A stretch of DNA of 64,000 bases from Polaribacter marinaquae (lineage in GTDB: Bacteria > Bacteroidota > Bacteroidia > Flavobacteriales > Flavobacteriaceae), in assembly GCF_038019025.1 (NCBI RefSeq), contig NZ_CP150496.1:2062001-2126000 (forward strand), read 5' to 3'. Below are positions 1-8,524 of the stretch, piece by piece (position 1 is the first letter of the stretch; each line of letters starts with the position of its first letter). The notes below the pieces were generated by a model. The model was not told where the DNA came from. It worked only from the letters and a program-made list of their open reading frames with translations, and made no database searches. The translations under genes and the position numbers were made by a program.

Positions 1-2
1 TA

Positions 3-2249
3 ACATTTAAATCTGTAAACACTAGAGGTTTTGCAACATTTGCAAATACACGTTTTATGCAATTAGTAGATGGTATGGATAATTCTTCGCCAGCATTAAA
101 TTTTGCAATCGGTAACCTTTTAGGAATGTCTGAGTTAGACGTAAATACAGTTGAATTATTACCAGGAGCTTCTTCTGCATTATATGGTGCAAATGCATTT
201 AACGGTATTATGTTCATGACAAGTAGAAGCCCTTTTAACGATCAAGGAATCAGTTTTTCTTATAAATACGGTTTAACAAGCCAAAAAGCAGCAGGAGACA
301 ATAGTTTTCATGATGTTAGTATTAGAATGGCATATGCTTTTTCTGATAAATTGGCAGCAAAAGCGTCTCTTTCTTATTTAAAAGGAACAGAATGGTATGC
401 AACAGATTATAGAAATACAGCAAACGGTAAATACGCTGCAGGAGATAGATCTATTAACGATTATGATGGTTTAAATATTTATGGTGACGAGGTTGCTATT
501 GATTTAGGTGGTGCTGTTGGTAGAGTTAGTAGAACTGGTTACCAAGAAGTAGATTTAATGAAAGATTATGAAGCAAAAAGTGTTAAATTAAATACAGCTT
601 TACATTACCGTCCTTTTGGAGATGATAGATTAGAATTAATTTTTAACTCTAAGTTTGGTGTAGGTAACACAATTTATCAAGGTGCAAACAGATATAATAT
701 TAGAGACTTTTATTTAGCGCAACAAAAATTAGAGTTAAAAGGGAAAAACTTTTTTGTGAGAGGTTATGTTACAACAGAAGACGCAGGTAACTCTTACGAT
801 TCTCGTTTTGCTGCAATTAACGTTAACAGAAAATGGAAATCAGATCAAGATTGGTTTACACAATATGCAGGTACTTATTTGGTAACTGGTTCTCATGCGG
901 CAGCAAGAGCGGCGGCAGATACTGGGCGTTTAATTCCTGGTACTAGCGAGTTTCAATCTGCATTCGACCAAGTTACTGCAGATCCTAACTTAGTTACAGG
1001 TGCTAGATTTCAAGATCAAACTAAATTATACCACAGTGATTTAAACTACAATTTTCAAGATCTAATCGATTGGGCAGAATTTCAAGTTGGTGGTTCTTAC
1101 AGAAGATATTCTTTAAATTCTAATGGTAGTATTTTTACAGATTATGATGGTGCTATAGATTATGATGAATTTGGTGTTTACACTCAAATGCAGAAAAAGT
1201 TTTTAGAAGAAGATCGTTTAAAGTTTACAGCTTCTATTCGTTATGATAAAGCACAAAACTTCGACGGAAACTTTTCTCCAAGAATATCTTTAGCATATGC
1301 TGCCGGAGAGAATAAGAATGATAACTTTAGAGCTTCTTTTCAAAAAGGATTTAGAAATCCAACAACTCAAGATCAATATATTGGTTTAGATGCAGGTGCT
1401 GCAATTTTAGTAGGTTCTGCACCAGATAATTTAGATAGATATACAAGTTCTCCTTTAAATGTAAGTACTGCAGGACAACCATTAGTTGGTGGTTCTACAA
1501 CTACACTTTCTGGTAGATTAGCATACGAAAATTCTTTTTCTGCTAGTTCAGTTCAAAATGGGGCGCCTGCAGCTTCTGCAGCACCATTAGTAAAGCCAGA
1601 AGAAGTTACTGCTTTCGAATTAGGATATAGAGGTTTAGTAAATACTGGCGAATCTAGAATTACTGTAGATTTAAGTGCATACTACAACAGTTATAATAAT
1701 TTTATCTCTGGTAAAAATGTTTTAGTTCCTTTTTACGGTACAGTAGGAGATAACAGTTTGTCTTTATTAGCGCTTCAAAACGGAGATTTTAAAGCTTTTC
1801 AAGTATATACAAATACAACAGCAGATATTAGTTCTTATGGTGCTTCTTTAGGGTTAAATACTAAAATTTTAAATGGTTTCGATTTAGGTGTAAATTATAC
1901 TTATGCTAAGTTCGATTTTGATCAATCTTCAGATCCAGATTTCGAGGCAGGTTTTAATACACCAGAGCACAAAGTAAAATTACAGTTTGGAAATCCAAAT
2001 TTATTTGAAAACTTTGGTTTTAATATTAATGCAAGATGGCAAGGAGATTACTTATGGGAATCTACTTTCTTAGACGCTACTATCGAGTCTAGAACTTTAA
2101 TAGATGCTCAAATTAACTATTCTGTACCAAGTATTAAATCTGTATTTAAGTTAGGTGGTGCTAACTTAGGTGGTAAAGAATATTTTAGTGCGCCAGGAGT
2201 TGGAGCCATCGGTTCTCAATACTACATTTCTTGGACAATTAATAACTAA
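3..2249 (+). CDS. TonB-dependent receptor, 5' end outside the window
   Basis: This is an outer-membrane beta-barrel receptor for TonB-energised import; the substrate cannot be read from the sequence. The frame is open from base 3, so the true start lies upstream and 748 residues are visible. The first ATG, at 57, is internal: the preceding codons already encode plug-domain sequence (TRGFATFANTRF), followed by VDGMD and the ELLPGASSALYGANAFNG segment typical of plug domains. The rest is alternating aromatic beta-barrel sequence, with a QKGFRNPTTQDQ motif seen in this receptor class. An SGNH esterase lipoprotein starts 18 bp downstream in the same direction, so the two are probably co-transcribed and functionally linked, for example release of a bound ligand followed by uptake. 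Confidence 0.93.
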   Translation, partial: TFKSVNTRGFATFANTRFMQLVDGMDNSSPALNFAIGNLLGMSELDVNTVELLPGASSALYGANAFNGIMFMTSRSPFNDQGISFSYKYGLTSQKAAGDNSFHDVSIRMAYAFSDKLAAKASLSYLKGTEWYATDYRNTANGKYAAGDRSINDYDGLNIYGDEVAIDLGGAVGRVSRTGYQEVDLMKDYEAKSVKLNTALHYRPFGDDRLELIFNSKFGVGNTIYQGANRYNIRDFYLAQQKLELKGKNFFVRGYVTTEDAGNSYDSRFAAINVNRKWKSDQDWFTQYAGTYLVTGSHAAARAAADTGRLIPGTSEFQSAFDQVTADPNLVTGARFQDQTKLYHSDLNYNFQDLIDWAEFQVGGSYRRYSLNSNGSIFTDYDGAIDYDEFGVYTQMQKKFLEEDRLKFTASIRYDKAQNFDGNFSPRISLAYAAGENKNDNFRASFQKGFRNPTTQDQYIGLDAGAAILVGSAPDNLDRYTSSPLNVSTAGQPLVGGSTTTLSGRLAYENSFSASSVQNGAPAASAAPLVKPEEVTAFELGYRGLVNTGESRITVDLSAYYNSYNNFISGKNVLVPFYGTVGDNSLSLLALQNGDFKAFQVYTNTTADISSYGASLGLNTKILNGFDLGVNYTYAKFDFDQSSDPDFEAGFNTPEHKVKLQFGNPNLFENFGFNINARWQGDYLWESTFLDATIESRTLIDAQINYSVPSIKSVFKLGGANLGGKEYFSAPGVGAIGSQYYISWTINN

Positions 2250-2267
2250 TAAAAAATACGATATTAT

Positions 2268-3854
2268 ATGAAGAATTATAAATATATAGGATTATTACTT
2301 TTATCAATTGGTATTACATCTTGTGATGTAAATAACGATTTAGATCCAATTGTAGAAGAAACAGGACCAGTTGTGCAAATTGATGCTAATGGTGTAGATT
2401 TTTCTAACTATGTAGCAGTAGGAGCTTCTTTTACTGCAGGTTTTACAGACGGTGCACTTTTTATAAAAGCACAAGAAAATTCATTTCCGAACACATTAGC
2501 CTCAAAATTTAGTGTAGTTGGTGGTGGTGATTTTAACCAACCATTAATGGAAGATAATATTGGAGGTTTTGTTTTAGGAGGAACTGCGGTACAACCACCA
2601 AGATTATATTTTAACGGTGTAGGACCAACAAGATTAACAGATACACCAACAACTAGTTTAGGTATTAGAGCAAACGGAACTTCATTTCATAATTTCGGAA
2701 TTCCTGGTGCAAAAAGTTTTCATTTAACTTTTCCTGGTTATGGTGCTGCAAATCCATATTTTGGAAGAATGGCTTCTAGCGCTTCAGCTTCTGTTTTAAG
2801 TGATGCAGTTGCTGCAAATCCAACATTTTTTACACTATCTGAAGTTGGAGGAAATGATGTTTTAGGTTATGCAACTTCTGGTGGTGATGGATCGGATATG
2901 ATTACACCAGCGGCAACTTTTGATGCTGCTTTTAACGGAATGGTAAATGCTTTAACGGCAAATGGAGCTAAAGGTGTTTTAGCAACAGTACCAGATATTA
3001 CTTTATTACCTCATTTTACAACAGTTCCTTACAATCCTTTAGATCCTTCGGATGCTACTTTAAAGGCTCAAATACCTTTATTAAACTCTGTTTATGGTGC
3101 AGTTAACCAAATTTATGTTGGTGCAGGAGAACCAGAACGTGCAATTGTATTTTCTGAAACAGAAACGAATGCAGTTGTAATTTTTGATGAAGATGCAACA
3201 GATTTATCTGCTGCAATTACAGCTACTTTAGCAGCAAGCCCAACTTTTGTACCTTTTGTACAGTCTCTTGGCTTACCAGAGCAAGCAGCTCCTTTAGTTG
3301 CTTCATTATTAGGACAGCAATACGGACAAGCTAGAGCTGCAACATCTGCAGATTTATTTGTATTACCAAGTAGTTTTGTAATTGGTACAGTTAATATGAC
3401 TGCTGCTGGTGCTTTAATAGCTCAAAGTAACGGTCTTTTACCAGCTACTTTAGCCGGTCAATTTTCTGCAGAAGGTGTTACACTTCCTTTAGGTGATAAA
3501 TGGGTGTTAACTCCGCAAGAACAATTAGAAATAAAAACAGCTGCAGACGGTTATAATGCTACAATTACAAGTGTTGCTTCTGCAAAAGGTTTAGGTTTAG
3601 TAGACTTAAATGCAATTTTAAGTGAAGCAGCTGGTGGTATTAAGTTTGATAGATATACACTAACACCTTCTTTAGTTACAGGTGGTTTAGTTAGTTTAGA
3701 TGGTATTCATTTAACTGGTAGAGGTTATGCTTTAATGGCTAATAAAGTTTTAGCGGCAATAGATGCTACTTATGGTAGTAATTTTACTGTTGCTACAGAT
3801 GGTTTAGCAAAAGCAGATGATTTCCCAACAAACTATTCTCCTGCTTTAAAATAA
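2268..3854 (+). CDS. SGNH/GDSL-family hydrolase lipoprotein
   Basis: A secreted, lipid-anchored esterase or lipase-like enzyme. A hydrophobic leader ends in the lipobox GITSC (Cys19). The SGNH blocks are visible: the nucleophile block VGASFTAGF (Ser54; the usual GDS is GAS here), the oxyanion Asn in SEVGGNDVLG (Asn196), and the C-terminal block DGIHLTGRG carrying Asp478 and His481. At 528 residues it is longer than simple GDSL enzymes because of Ala/Gly/Thr-rich insertions between blocks. It follows the TonB receptor by 18 bp and is closed by a strong terminator. The substrate is unknown. The family call is firm; the pairing with the receptor is inference from spacing. Confidence 0.9.
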   Translation: MKNYKYIGLLLLSIGITSCDVNNDLDPIVEETGPVVQIDANGVDFSNYVAVGASFTAGFTDGALFIKAQENSFPNTLASKFSVVGGGDFNQPLMEDNIGGFVLGGTAVQPPRLYFNGVGPTRLTDTPTTSLGIRANGTSFHNFGIPGAKSFHLTFPGYGAANPYFGRMASSASASVLSDAVAANPTFFTLSEVGGNDVLGYATSGGDGSDMITPAATFDAAFNGMVNALTANGAKGVLATVPDITLLPHFTTVPYNPLDPSDATLKAQIPLLNSVYGAVNQIYVGAGEPERAIVFSETETNAVVIFDEDATDLSAAITATLAASPTFVPFVQSLGLPEQAAPLVASLLGQQYGQARAATSADLFVLPSSFVIGTVNMTAAGALIAQSNGLLPATLAGQFSAEGVTLPLGDKWVLTPQEQLEIKTAADGYNATITSVASAKGLGLVDLNAILSEAAGGIKFDRYTLTPSLVTGGLVSLDGIHLTGRGYALMANKVLAAIDATYGSNFTVATDGLAKADDFPTNYSPALK

Positions 3855-3874
3855 ATAGCAGAATAGATAATATA

Positions 3875-3909
3875 AAAAAGGCTGAGAATTAAAATTCTCA
3901 GCCTTTTTT
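3875..3909 (+). terminator. Rho-independent terminator after the esterase gene
   Basis: A perfect stem GGCTGAGAAT / ATTCTCAGCC is flanked by an A-run and a T-run, 20 bp after the esterase stop. A nearly identical hairpin closes sufS at 5355-5390. Confidence 0.9.
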
Positions 3910-4071
3910 AATATCCGAAAGTTTTAGGTTCAATTATTCATTAGTTTTCTACAGAGTGATTTTATTTAGTTTATAATAGCCTTTTTAGGCTTTATTTAAA
4001 TAGTTTTACACAAGATGGCGAATAAATAATGATGGCTTTTGTTTTAGGTTGCTTAATAAAGTTTATTTAAT

Positions 4072-4103
4072 AAAAAAAGACGACTATGAAGCCGTCTTTT
4101 TTA
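4072..4103 (-). terminator. Terminator of the M43 protease gene
   Basis: A short GACG(G/A)C...GCCGTC hairpin lies between an A-run and a T-run, directly after the minus-strand stop at 4121. Read on the minus strand it ends in a T-run. Confidence 0.8.
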
Positions 4104-4120
4104 TGATATTAAAGTTTGTA

Positions 4121-5194
4121 TTAGTTACCGATTAAAGAAGCTCTAGCACCACCATTATTAAATAATGCTCTCATTCTATTTCTTTGACCATCTGTAAACA
4201 TGTACATACAAGCATCATCAGTATAATCCATGTAGTTCATTGTCATATCTGTTGTTTTACAGTTTACAGTAGGAAAGGTTGGACACCCATAATTTGGTCC
4301 ATCAGAACTAGGTGTATCTACAACAAAATCATCTTGGCGACATCTACCGTCTCCCCAAATATGACGTAAGTTTAAGTAATGACCAACTTCATGTGTACCT
4401 GTTCTACCTTTATTAAAAGGAGCAGAAACATATCCTGTTGTACCGAAGTATTGAGGTGAAATTACAACACCATCTGTAGCAGAGTTTCCTCCAGGAAATT
4501 GAGCATATCCTAAGATACCACCACCAATTTCTGCTACCCAAATGTTTAAATGTGTGTTTGGTGTAATAGGAGGGTAAGCACTTTTTACAGCATTATTTGT
4601 ACCCCAAGCAGTGTTAGAGTTAGCATATCTAAATGTTCCTGCTAAAGTAAATTCTATTCCAGCATCTGTTGCATCATTTTCAAATGTAGATCCAGAAGGT
4701 AAATTTAAATCAGAATTTGCTTTTCTAAAATCTTGATTTAAAACATTAATTTGAGAAGTAACTTGAGCATTACTTATATTTTGATTTGAGTTACTGTAAA
4801 CAATATGAACATACACAGGAATGTTTATAATGCCCAAATTATCATTGATAGGTGTAACATCTACATCTGAAGAATTTCCACCGCCACCATTAGACCCGCC
4901 CCCTTTTACAGGTTTACCTTTTGCGTTTATAAACTTTCTTGTTGCGTATTCTACATCATACATTTTTTTGTATAGACCAGGTATTTCATTTAATTGCCTG
5001 TTTAATACTTGCATAGAGTAGCATTGTTTTTGTTTTTTTGAAGTACCTTTTGCTTCATATTCGTCTGTATGAACATAAAAGTCACTCATGTCTACTTTTG
5101 ATTGTTGGTCTAAAGCTACTTCTGGGTCATTTTCTTGGCATCCCATAAAAGTACCTGCTGCAATTAATAATCCTAATAATCCTTTTTTAATCAT
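4121..5194 (-). CDS. M43 (pappalysin/cytophagalysin-like) zinc metalloprotease lipoprotein
   Basis: A surface or periplasmic zinc endopeptidase. It has a short leader ending in a lipobox-like GTFMGC (Cys19), a charged pro-region with a Gly-rich linker near residues 97-108, and a C-terminal catalytic domain. The zinc site HEVGHYLNLRH (268-278) is the metzincin HExxHxxxxxH signature, and the Met-turn MNYMDY lies at 319-324. Four late cysteines (285, 304, 312, 329) could form the disulfides common in M43B enzymes. No type IX sorting domain is visible, which fits lipid anchoring. It is monocistronic, with its own terminator and an AT-rich upstream region. Confidence 0.92.
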   Translation of the reverse strand: MIKKGLLGLLIAAGTFMGCQENDPEVALDQQSKVDMSDFYVHTDEYEAKGTSKKQKQCYSMQVLNRQLNEIPGLYKKMYDVEYATRKFINAKGKPVKGGGSNGGGGNSSDVDVTPINDNLGIINIPVYVHIVYSNSNQNISNAQVTSQINVLNQDFRKANSDLNLPSGSTFENDATDAGIEFTLAGTFRYANSNTAWGTNNAVKSAYPPITPNTHLNIWVAEIGGGILGYAQFPGGNSATDGVVISPQYFGTTGYVSAPFNKGRTGTHEVGHYLNLRHIWGDGRCRQDDFVVDTPSSDGPNYGCPTFPTVNCKTTDMTMNYMDYTDDACMYMFTDGQRNRMRALFNNGGARASLIGN

Positions 5195-5354
5195 TTCTCT
5201 AATTTTTGGAGGTTTTAATAATTGTTAAAATATGTTAATAAATTATGCTATTTTTATTTTAATTTAAAAAAAATTATCAAATTTTTATAAAATAAGTTAA
5301 TTTATTAACATTGCTAATATAGGTTTATTAATTGGATAACAAAATTTTTAAATT
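5195..5354. other. AT-rich intergenic region upstream of the protease
   Basis: This stretch is extremely AT-rich, has no coding-like frame, and presumably carries the protease promoter. I could not find a clean TAnnTTTG box in the right orientation. Confidence 0.4.
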
Positions 5355-5390
5355 AAAAAGGCTGAGAATGTAAATTCTCAGCCTTTTTTA
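5355..5390 (-). terminator. Terminator of sufS
   Basis: The stem GGCTGAGAAT / ATTCTCAGCC (loop one base changed from the 3875 copy) has A- and T-runs on both sides and lies 22 bp beyond the sufS stop on the minus strand. Confidence 0.88.
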
Positions 5391-5411
5391 ATTTTTAATA
5401 AATATCCTTTT

Positions 5412-6626
5412 TTAAGAAAGCATTCTAACCGCTCTTTTTACTCCGTTAACAAAAACATCTATTTCTTCTTTTGTATTGTAAAAAGAAAAAGAAGCTCTAA
5501 CTGTGCCCGGAATTTTATAAAAATCCATGATAGGTTGTGCACAATGATGGCCAGTTCTTACCGCTATGCCAAGTTTATCTAAAATTGCACCAATATCATA
5601 AGGATGAATTTCTTTTACGTTAAAAGAGATTACAGCCGTTTTATTCGAAGTGTTTCCGTAAATTTTTAAACCTTCTATCTTTAACAGTTGTTCTGTTCCG
5701 TATTTTAACAGCTCATCTTCGTAATTTGCTATATTTTTAAAACCTACAGAGTTCATGTAATCTATTGCGGTTCCAAAAGCAATACCACCACAAATGTTTG
5801 GTGTACCTGCCTCAAATTTATGAGGTAAACCAGCATAAGTAGTTTTTTCAAAAGAAACTGTAGCAATCATTTCTCCGCCACCTTGATACGGAGGTAATTT
5901 CTCTAACCATTCTTCTTTACCATACAACATACCAACACCTGTCGGACCACAAAGTTTATGAGCAGATGCTACATAAAAATCAACATCTAAAGCTTGTACA
6001 TCTGGTTTTATATGCGGTGTTGCTTGTGCACCGTCAATTAAAACAGCTGCATTAAATTGATGTGCTTTGGCAATAATTTCTTCAATAGGATTTACAGTTC
6101 CTAAAGCATTAGAAACATGGTTACAAAAAACCAATTTTGTTTTTTGGTTTACTATAGTATGATAAGCTTCTATGTCTAAAGAACCGTCTTCTAACATCGG
6201 GATTACCTTTAAGATAGCACCTGTTTTTTCGCATAACATTTGCCATGGCACAATATTAGAATGATGTTCTAAAGCAGAAACGATAATTTCATCATCTTTT
6301 TCTAACAATGCAGAAAATCCAGAGGCAATCATATTAATACTGTGTGTTGTACCAGAAGTTAATATAATCTCGTAAGTGTTTTTTGCATTAAAATGTTGCT
6401 GAATTTTAACTCTTGCTTCTTCATATTTGTCGGTTGCTTCTTGACTTAAAGTATGCACACCTCTATGAATATTAGCATTATAGTTACTATAGTAATCTAC
6501 AATAGTATCTATTACAACTTGTGGTGTTTGTGAAGTAGCTGCATTATCAAAATATACTAAAGGTTTTCCGTGTACAGTTCTTTTAAGAATTGGAAAGTCT
6601 TCTCGAATTTTATCAACATTTATCAT
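5412..6626 (-). CDS. sufS: Cysteine desulfurase SufS
   Basis: A PLP enzyme that removes sulfur from L-cysteine as a protein persulfide and feeds it to the SufBCD scaffold. At 404 residues it is the standard length. The PLP lysine lies in SAHKLCGPTGVG (Lys224), and the persulfide cysteine in RTGHHCAQP (Cys362), the group II (SufS/CsdA) arrangement. It has its own -7 promoter box at 6644-6651, and about 1.9 kb containing two unrelated genes separates it from sufD, so it seems to be a separate transcription unit. No sufE partner is present next to it; the next gene downstream is the protease. Confidence 0.95.
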   Translation of the reverse strand: MINVDKIREDFPILKRTVHGKPLVYFDNAATSQTPQVVIDTIVDYYSNYNANIHRGVHTLSQEATDKYEEARVKIQQHFNAKNTYEIILTSGTTHSINMIASGFSALLEKDDEIIVSALEHHSNIVPWQMLCEKTGAILKVIPMLEDGSLDIEAYHTIVNQKTKLVFCNHVSNALGTVNPIEEIIAKAHQFNAAVLIDGAQATPHIKPDVQALDVDFYVASAHKLCGPTGVGMLYGKEEWLEKLPPYQGGGEMIATVSFEKTTYAGLPHKFEAGTPNICGGIAFGTAIDYMNSVGFKNIANYEDELLKYGTEQLLKIEGLKIYGNTSNKTAVISFNVKEIHPYDIGAILDKLGIAVRTGHHCAQPIMDFYKIPGTVRASFSFYNTKEEIDVFVNGVKRAVRMLS

Positions 6627-6643
6627 AGAAAATATATTTACTA

Positions 6644-6651
6644 CAAAGATA
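6644..6651 (-). promoter_or_regulatory. -7 promoter box for sufS
   Basis: On the minus strand this reads TATCTTTG, a match to the Bacteroidota TAnnTTTG box, 18 bp before the sufS ATG. It indicates independent transcription of sufS. Confidence 0.6.
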
Positions 6652-6697
6652 AAGCATGATTTTTTAAACTTGTAAAAAAGCGAATAAGATTTTCTTA

Positions 6698-6856
6698 TTA
6701 TACAACTTTAGAAACCAATTTTACTAAAAAACCAACTCCGTTTTGAATATTGGAAATTGCATTTGCCTTTTCATTATTTGATAAAGTAGCATTATTTATT
6801 TCTTTTAAAACAGCCAAAGCATTGTTATTTGTTATTTTTACATAATCAAACTTACT
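6698..6856 (-). pseudogene. Coding-like remnant or very small gene, no start codon
   Basis: Read on the minus strand, about 50 codons give protein-like sequence ending in FLVKLVSKVV and a TAA at 6700-6698. A stop precedes it upstream and there is no in-frame ATG; a TTG (in NALAVL) is the only usual start available. It sits between sufS and the divergent serine hydrolase, and its upper end abuts that gene's start at 6862. It may be the 3' end of a lost gene cut off by a rearrangement, or a small gene with an unusual start. I do not recognise the family. Confidence 0.3.
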
Positions 6857-6861
6857 TTTTT

Positions 6862-8181
6862 ATGAAATTTCTGAAACGAACCCTACTTTTATTATCAGTA
6901 ATACTAATTATAGCGGTAATTTATAATTATCCGAAGTTGAATATTTTGGCAGGCTACTCAGCAAAAAATACAGCATCTTCTGTATATCTTGGTGAAAGAA
7001 CTTTAGAGTTTACAGATACAACAGATAATAATTTTTCTCCTGTAAATTTGGCTACAGATAAAGTAGATCCATCTTTAAAATCTGCTTCGTCATCTGCTTT
7101 TGGTTTATTAACTAGAAAAGCAATTTATAGAGAAGGTTTAGGTGCCGTTTTAACATTAAATAGAGAGGATGAAACTGCTACTTATTTAAAACCGGTTCGT
7201 TTAAAACCTGATAATACAACTGCATTTCCTTATGGTAATGCAGAGCAAAAAGATACTGTTTTTGAAAATGTAAATTATGATAAAGTAACAAATGCTGTAA
7301 ATAATATCTTCGGAAAAAACGATAATTCTAGAGCCGTGGTTGTTGTTTATAAAGATCAAATAATAGCAGAAAAATACGCTAATGGTTTTACAAAAGATTC
7401 AAGAATTTTAGGTTGGTCTATGACAAAGAGTATTATGAGCACTGTTTACGGTATTTTACAGCATCAAAATAAAATAGATATACAAGACAAAGCACCAATA
7501 GATTCTTGGCAAAAAGACGCTAGAAAAGACATTACGATTCATAATTTATTACAAATGAATTCTGGTTTAGAATGGGACGAGAATTATGATGAAATTTCTG
7601 ATGCAACAAAAATGTTGTTTTTAGAAAGAGACATGACAAAAATGCAAGAAGAAAAACCTTTTGCAGGAAAACCAAATGCAACTTGGAATTATTCTTCTGG
7701 AACGTCTAATTTATTATCTAAAATTTTAAGAAAGCAATTTAATACACATCAAGAATATTTAGATTTTTGGTATACAAATTTTATAGATAAAATTGGTATG
7801 AATTCTATGATTGTGGAAACAGATTTAGCCGGAAATTACGTAGCTTCTTCATACGCTTGGGCAACAGCAAGAGATTGGGCAAAATTCGGGCTTTTATACC
7901 TTAAAAATGGAAATTGGAACGGAGAAGAATTGTTTACTAAAGATTGGGTAGATTATGCTACCACACCAACGCCAACATCAAACGGAATTTATGGTGCTCA
8001 ATTTTGGTTAAACACAAATGGTGGTTACAAAGATGTGCCAAAAAACATGTATTATGCAGATGGTTATCAAGGGCAAAGAGTTTATATTTTACCAGATGAA
8101 GAATTGGTAGTTGTTCGTTTTGGGTTATCAGGATTTCAAGAAAATAAGTTTTTAAGCGAAATTATATCCGCAGTAAAATAA
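6862..8181 (+). CDS. Beta-lactamase-family serine hydrolase
   Basis: A class C beta-lactamase/penicillin-binding-protein-like hydrolase (439 residues) with a single N-terminal membrane anchor. The catalytic SxxK is SMTK (Ser186-Lys189), and the second motif is in NYSSGTSN (Tyr277). A C-terminal GYQGQ takes the place of the HxG/KTG motif. The frame is open to a TTG at 6829, but the ATG at 6862 directly begins the positively charged leader MKFLKRTLLLL and is preferred. It lies opposite in direction to the suf genes on both sides and ends in a bidirectional terminator. The substrate (beta-lactone, ester or peptide) is unknown. Confidence 0.88.
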   Translation: MKFLKRTLLLLSVILIIAVIYNYPKLNILAGYSAKNTASSVYLGERTLEFTDTTDNNFSPVNLATDKVDPSLKSASSSAFGLLTRKAIYREGLGAVLTLNREDETATYLKPVRLKPDNTTAFPYGNAEQKDTVFENVNYDKVTNAVNNIFGKNDNSRAVVVVYKDQIIAEKYANGFTKDSRILGWSMTKSIMSTVYGILQHQNKIDIQDKAPIDSWQKDARKDITIHNLLQMNSGLEWDENYDEISDATKMLFLERDMTKMQEEKPFAGKPNATWNYSSGTSNLLSKILRKQFNTHQEYLDFWYTNFIDKIGMNSMIVETDLAGNYVASSYAWATARDWAKFGLLYLKNGNWNGEELFTKDWVDYATTPTPTSNGIYGAQFWLNTNGGYKDVPKNMYYADGYQGQRVYILPDEELVVVRFGLSGFQENKFLSEIISAVK

Positions 8182-8211
8182 AAAAACCACTTATTTCTAA
8201 GTGGTTTTATA
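8181..8211. terminator. Bidirectional terminator
   Basis: The hairpin AAACCACTTA / TAAGTGGTTT lies between the convergent stops of the serine hydrolase (+) and the small membrane protein (-). Confidence 0.85.
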
Positions 8212-8230
8212 TCTGTTTTGTAAAAATATT

Positions 8231-8434
8231 TTACTTTTTTCCTGAAATTAATCCTACCGCCAAGGCAACAATACCAATAGCAATAGTAATATAAGAACTT
8301 GTGTTGTCTTGTGCTTCTACCAAATCTAAATCTCCAATAGAAACTTGTGTTTCTGGCTGAATCATTGTGTAGATTCCGTAAATAGTTAAAATAAGCCCAA
8401 CAATTAGCAATACTGTTTTAATACTTTTATTCAT
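8231..8434 (-). CDS. Small two-helix membrane protein, DUF3185-like
   Basis: A 67-residue protein with two hydrophobic helices (about 7-24 and 48-63) joined by an acidic loop, ending in GKK. The layout matches short DUF3185-type inner-membrane proteins; the function is unknown. It has its own TAATTTTG box upstream, so it is probably not part of the suf transcript although it lies in the same direction downstream of sufD. Confidence 0.7.
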   Translation of the reverse strand: MNKSIKTVLLIVGLILTIYGIYTMIQPETQVSIGDLDLVEAQDNTSSYITIAIGIVALAVGLISGKK

Positions 8435-8463
8435 AATAATAATTTTTAGTGATTAGTCTGTAA

Positions 8464-8471
8464 CAAAATTA
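8464..8471 (-). promoter_or_regulatory. -7 promoter box for the small membrane protein
   Basis: TAATTTTG on the minus strand, 30 bp before the ATG at 8434. Confidence 0.5.
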
Positions 8472-8524
8472 CAAACTAACTTAAGTTATTATGAATGCAA
8501 ACGATACAGTGTTTGACTTATATA

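Noticed and set aside
6829..6861. Upstream extension of the serine hydrolase to a TTG start
   Set aside because: It would add 11 residues before a normal membrane-anchor start; the ATG at 6862 is preferred.
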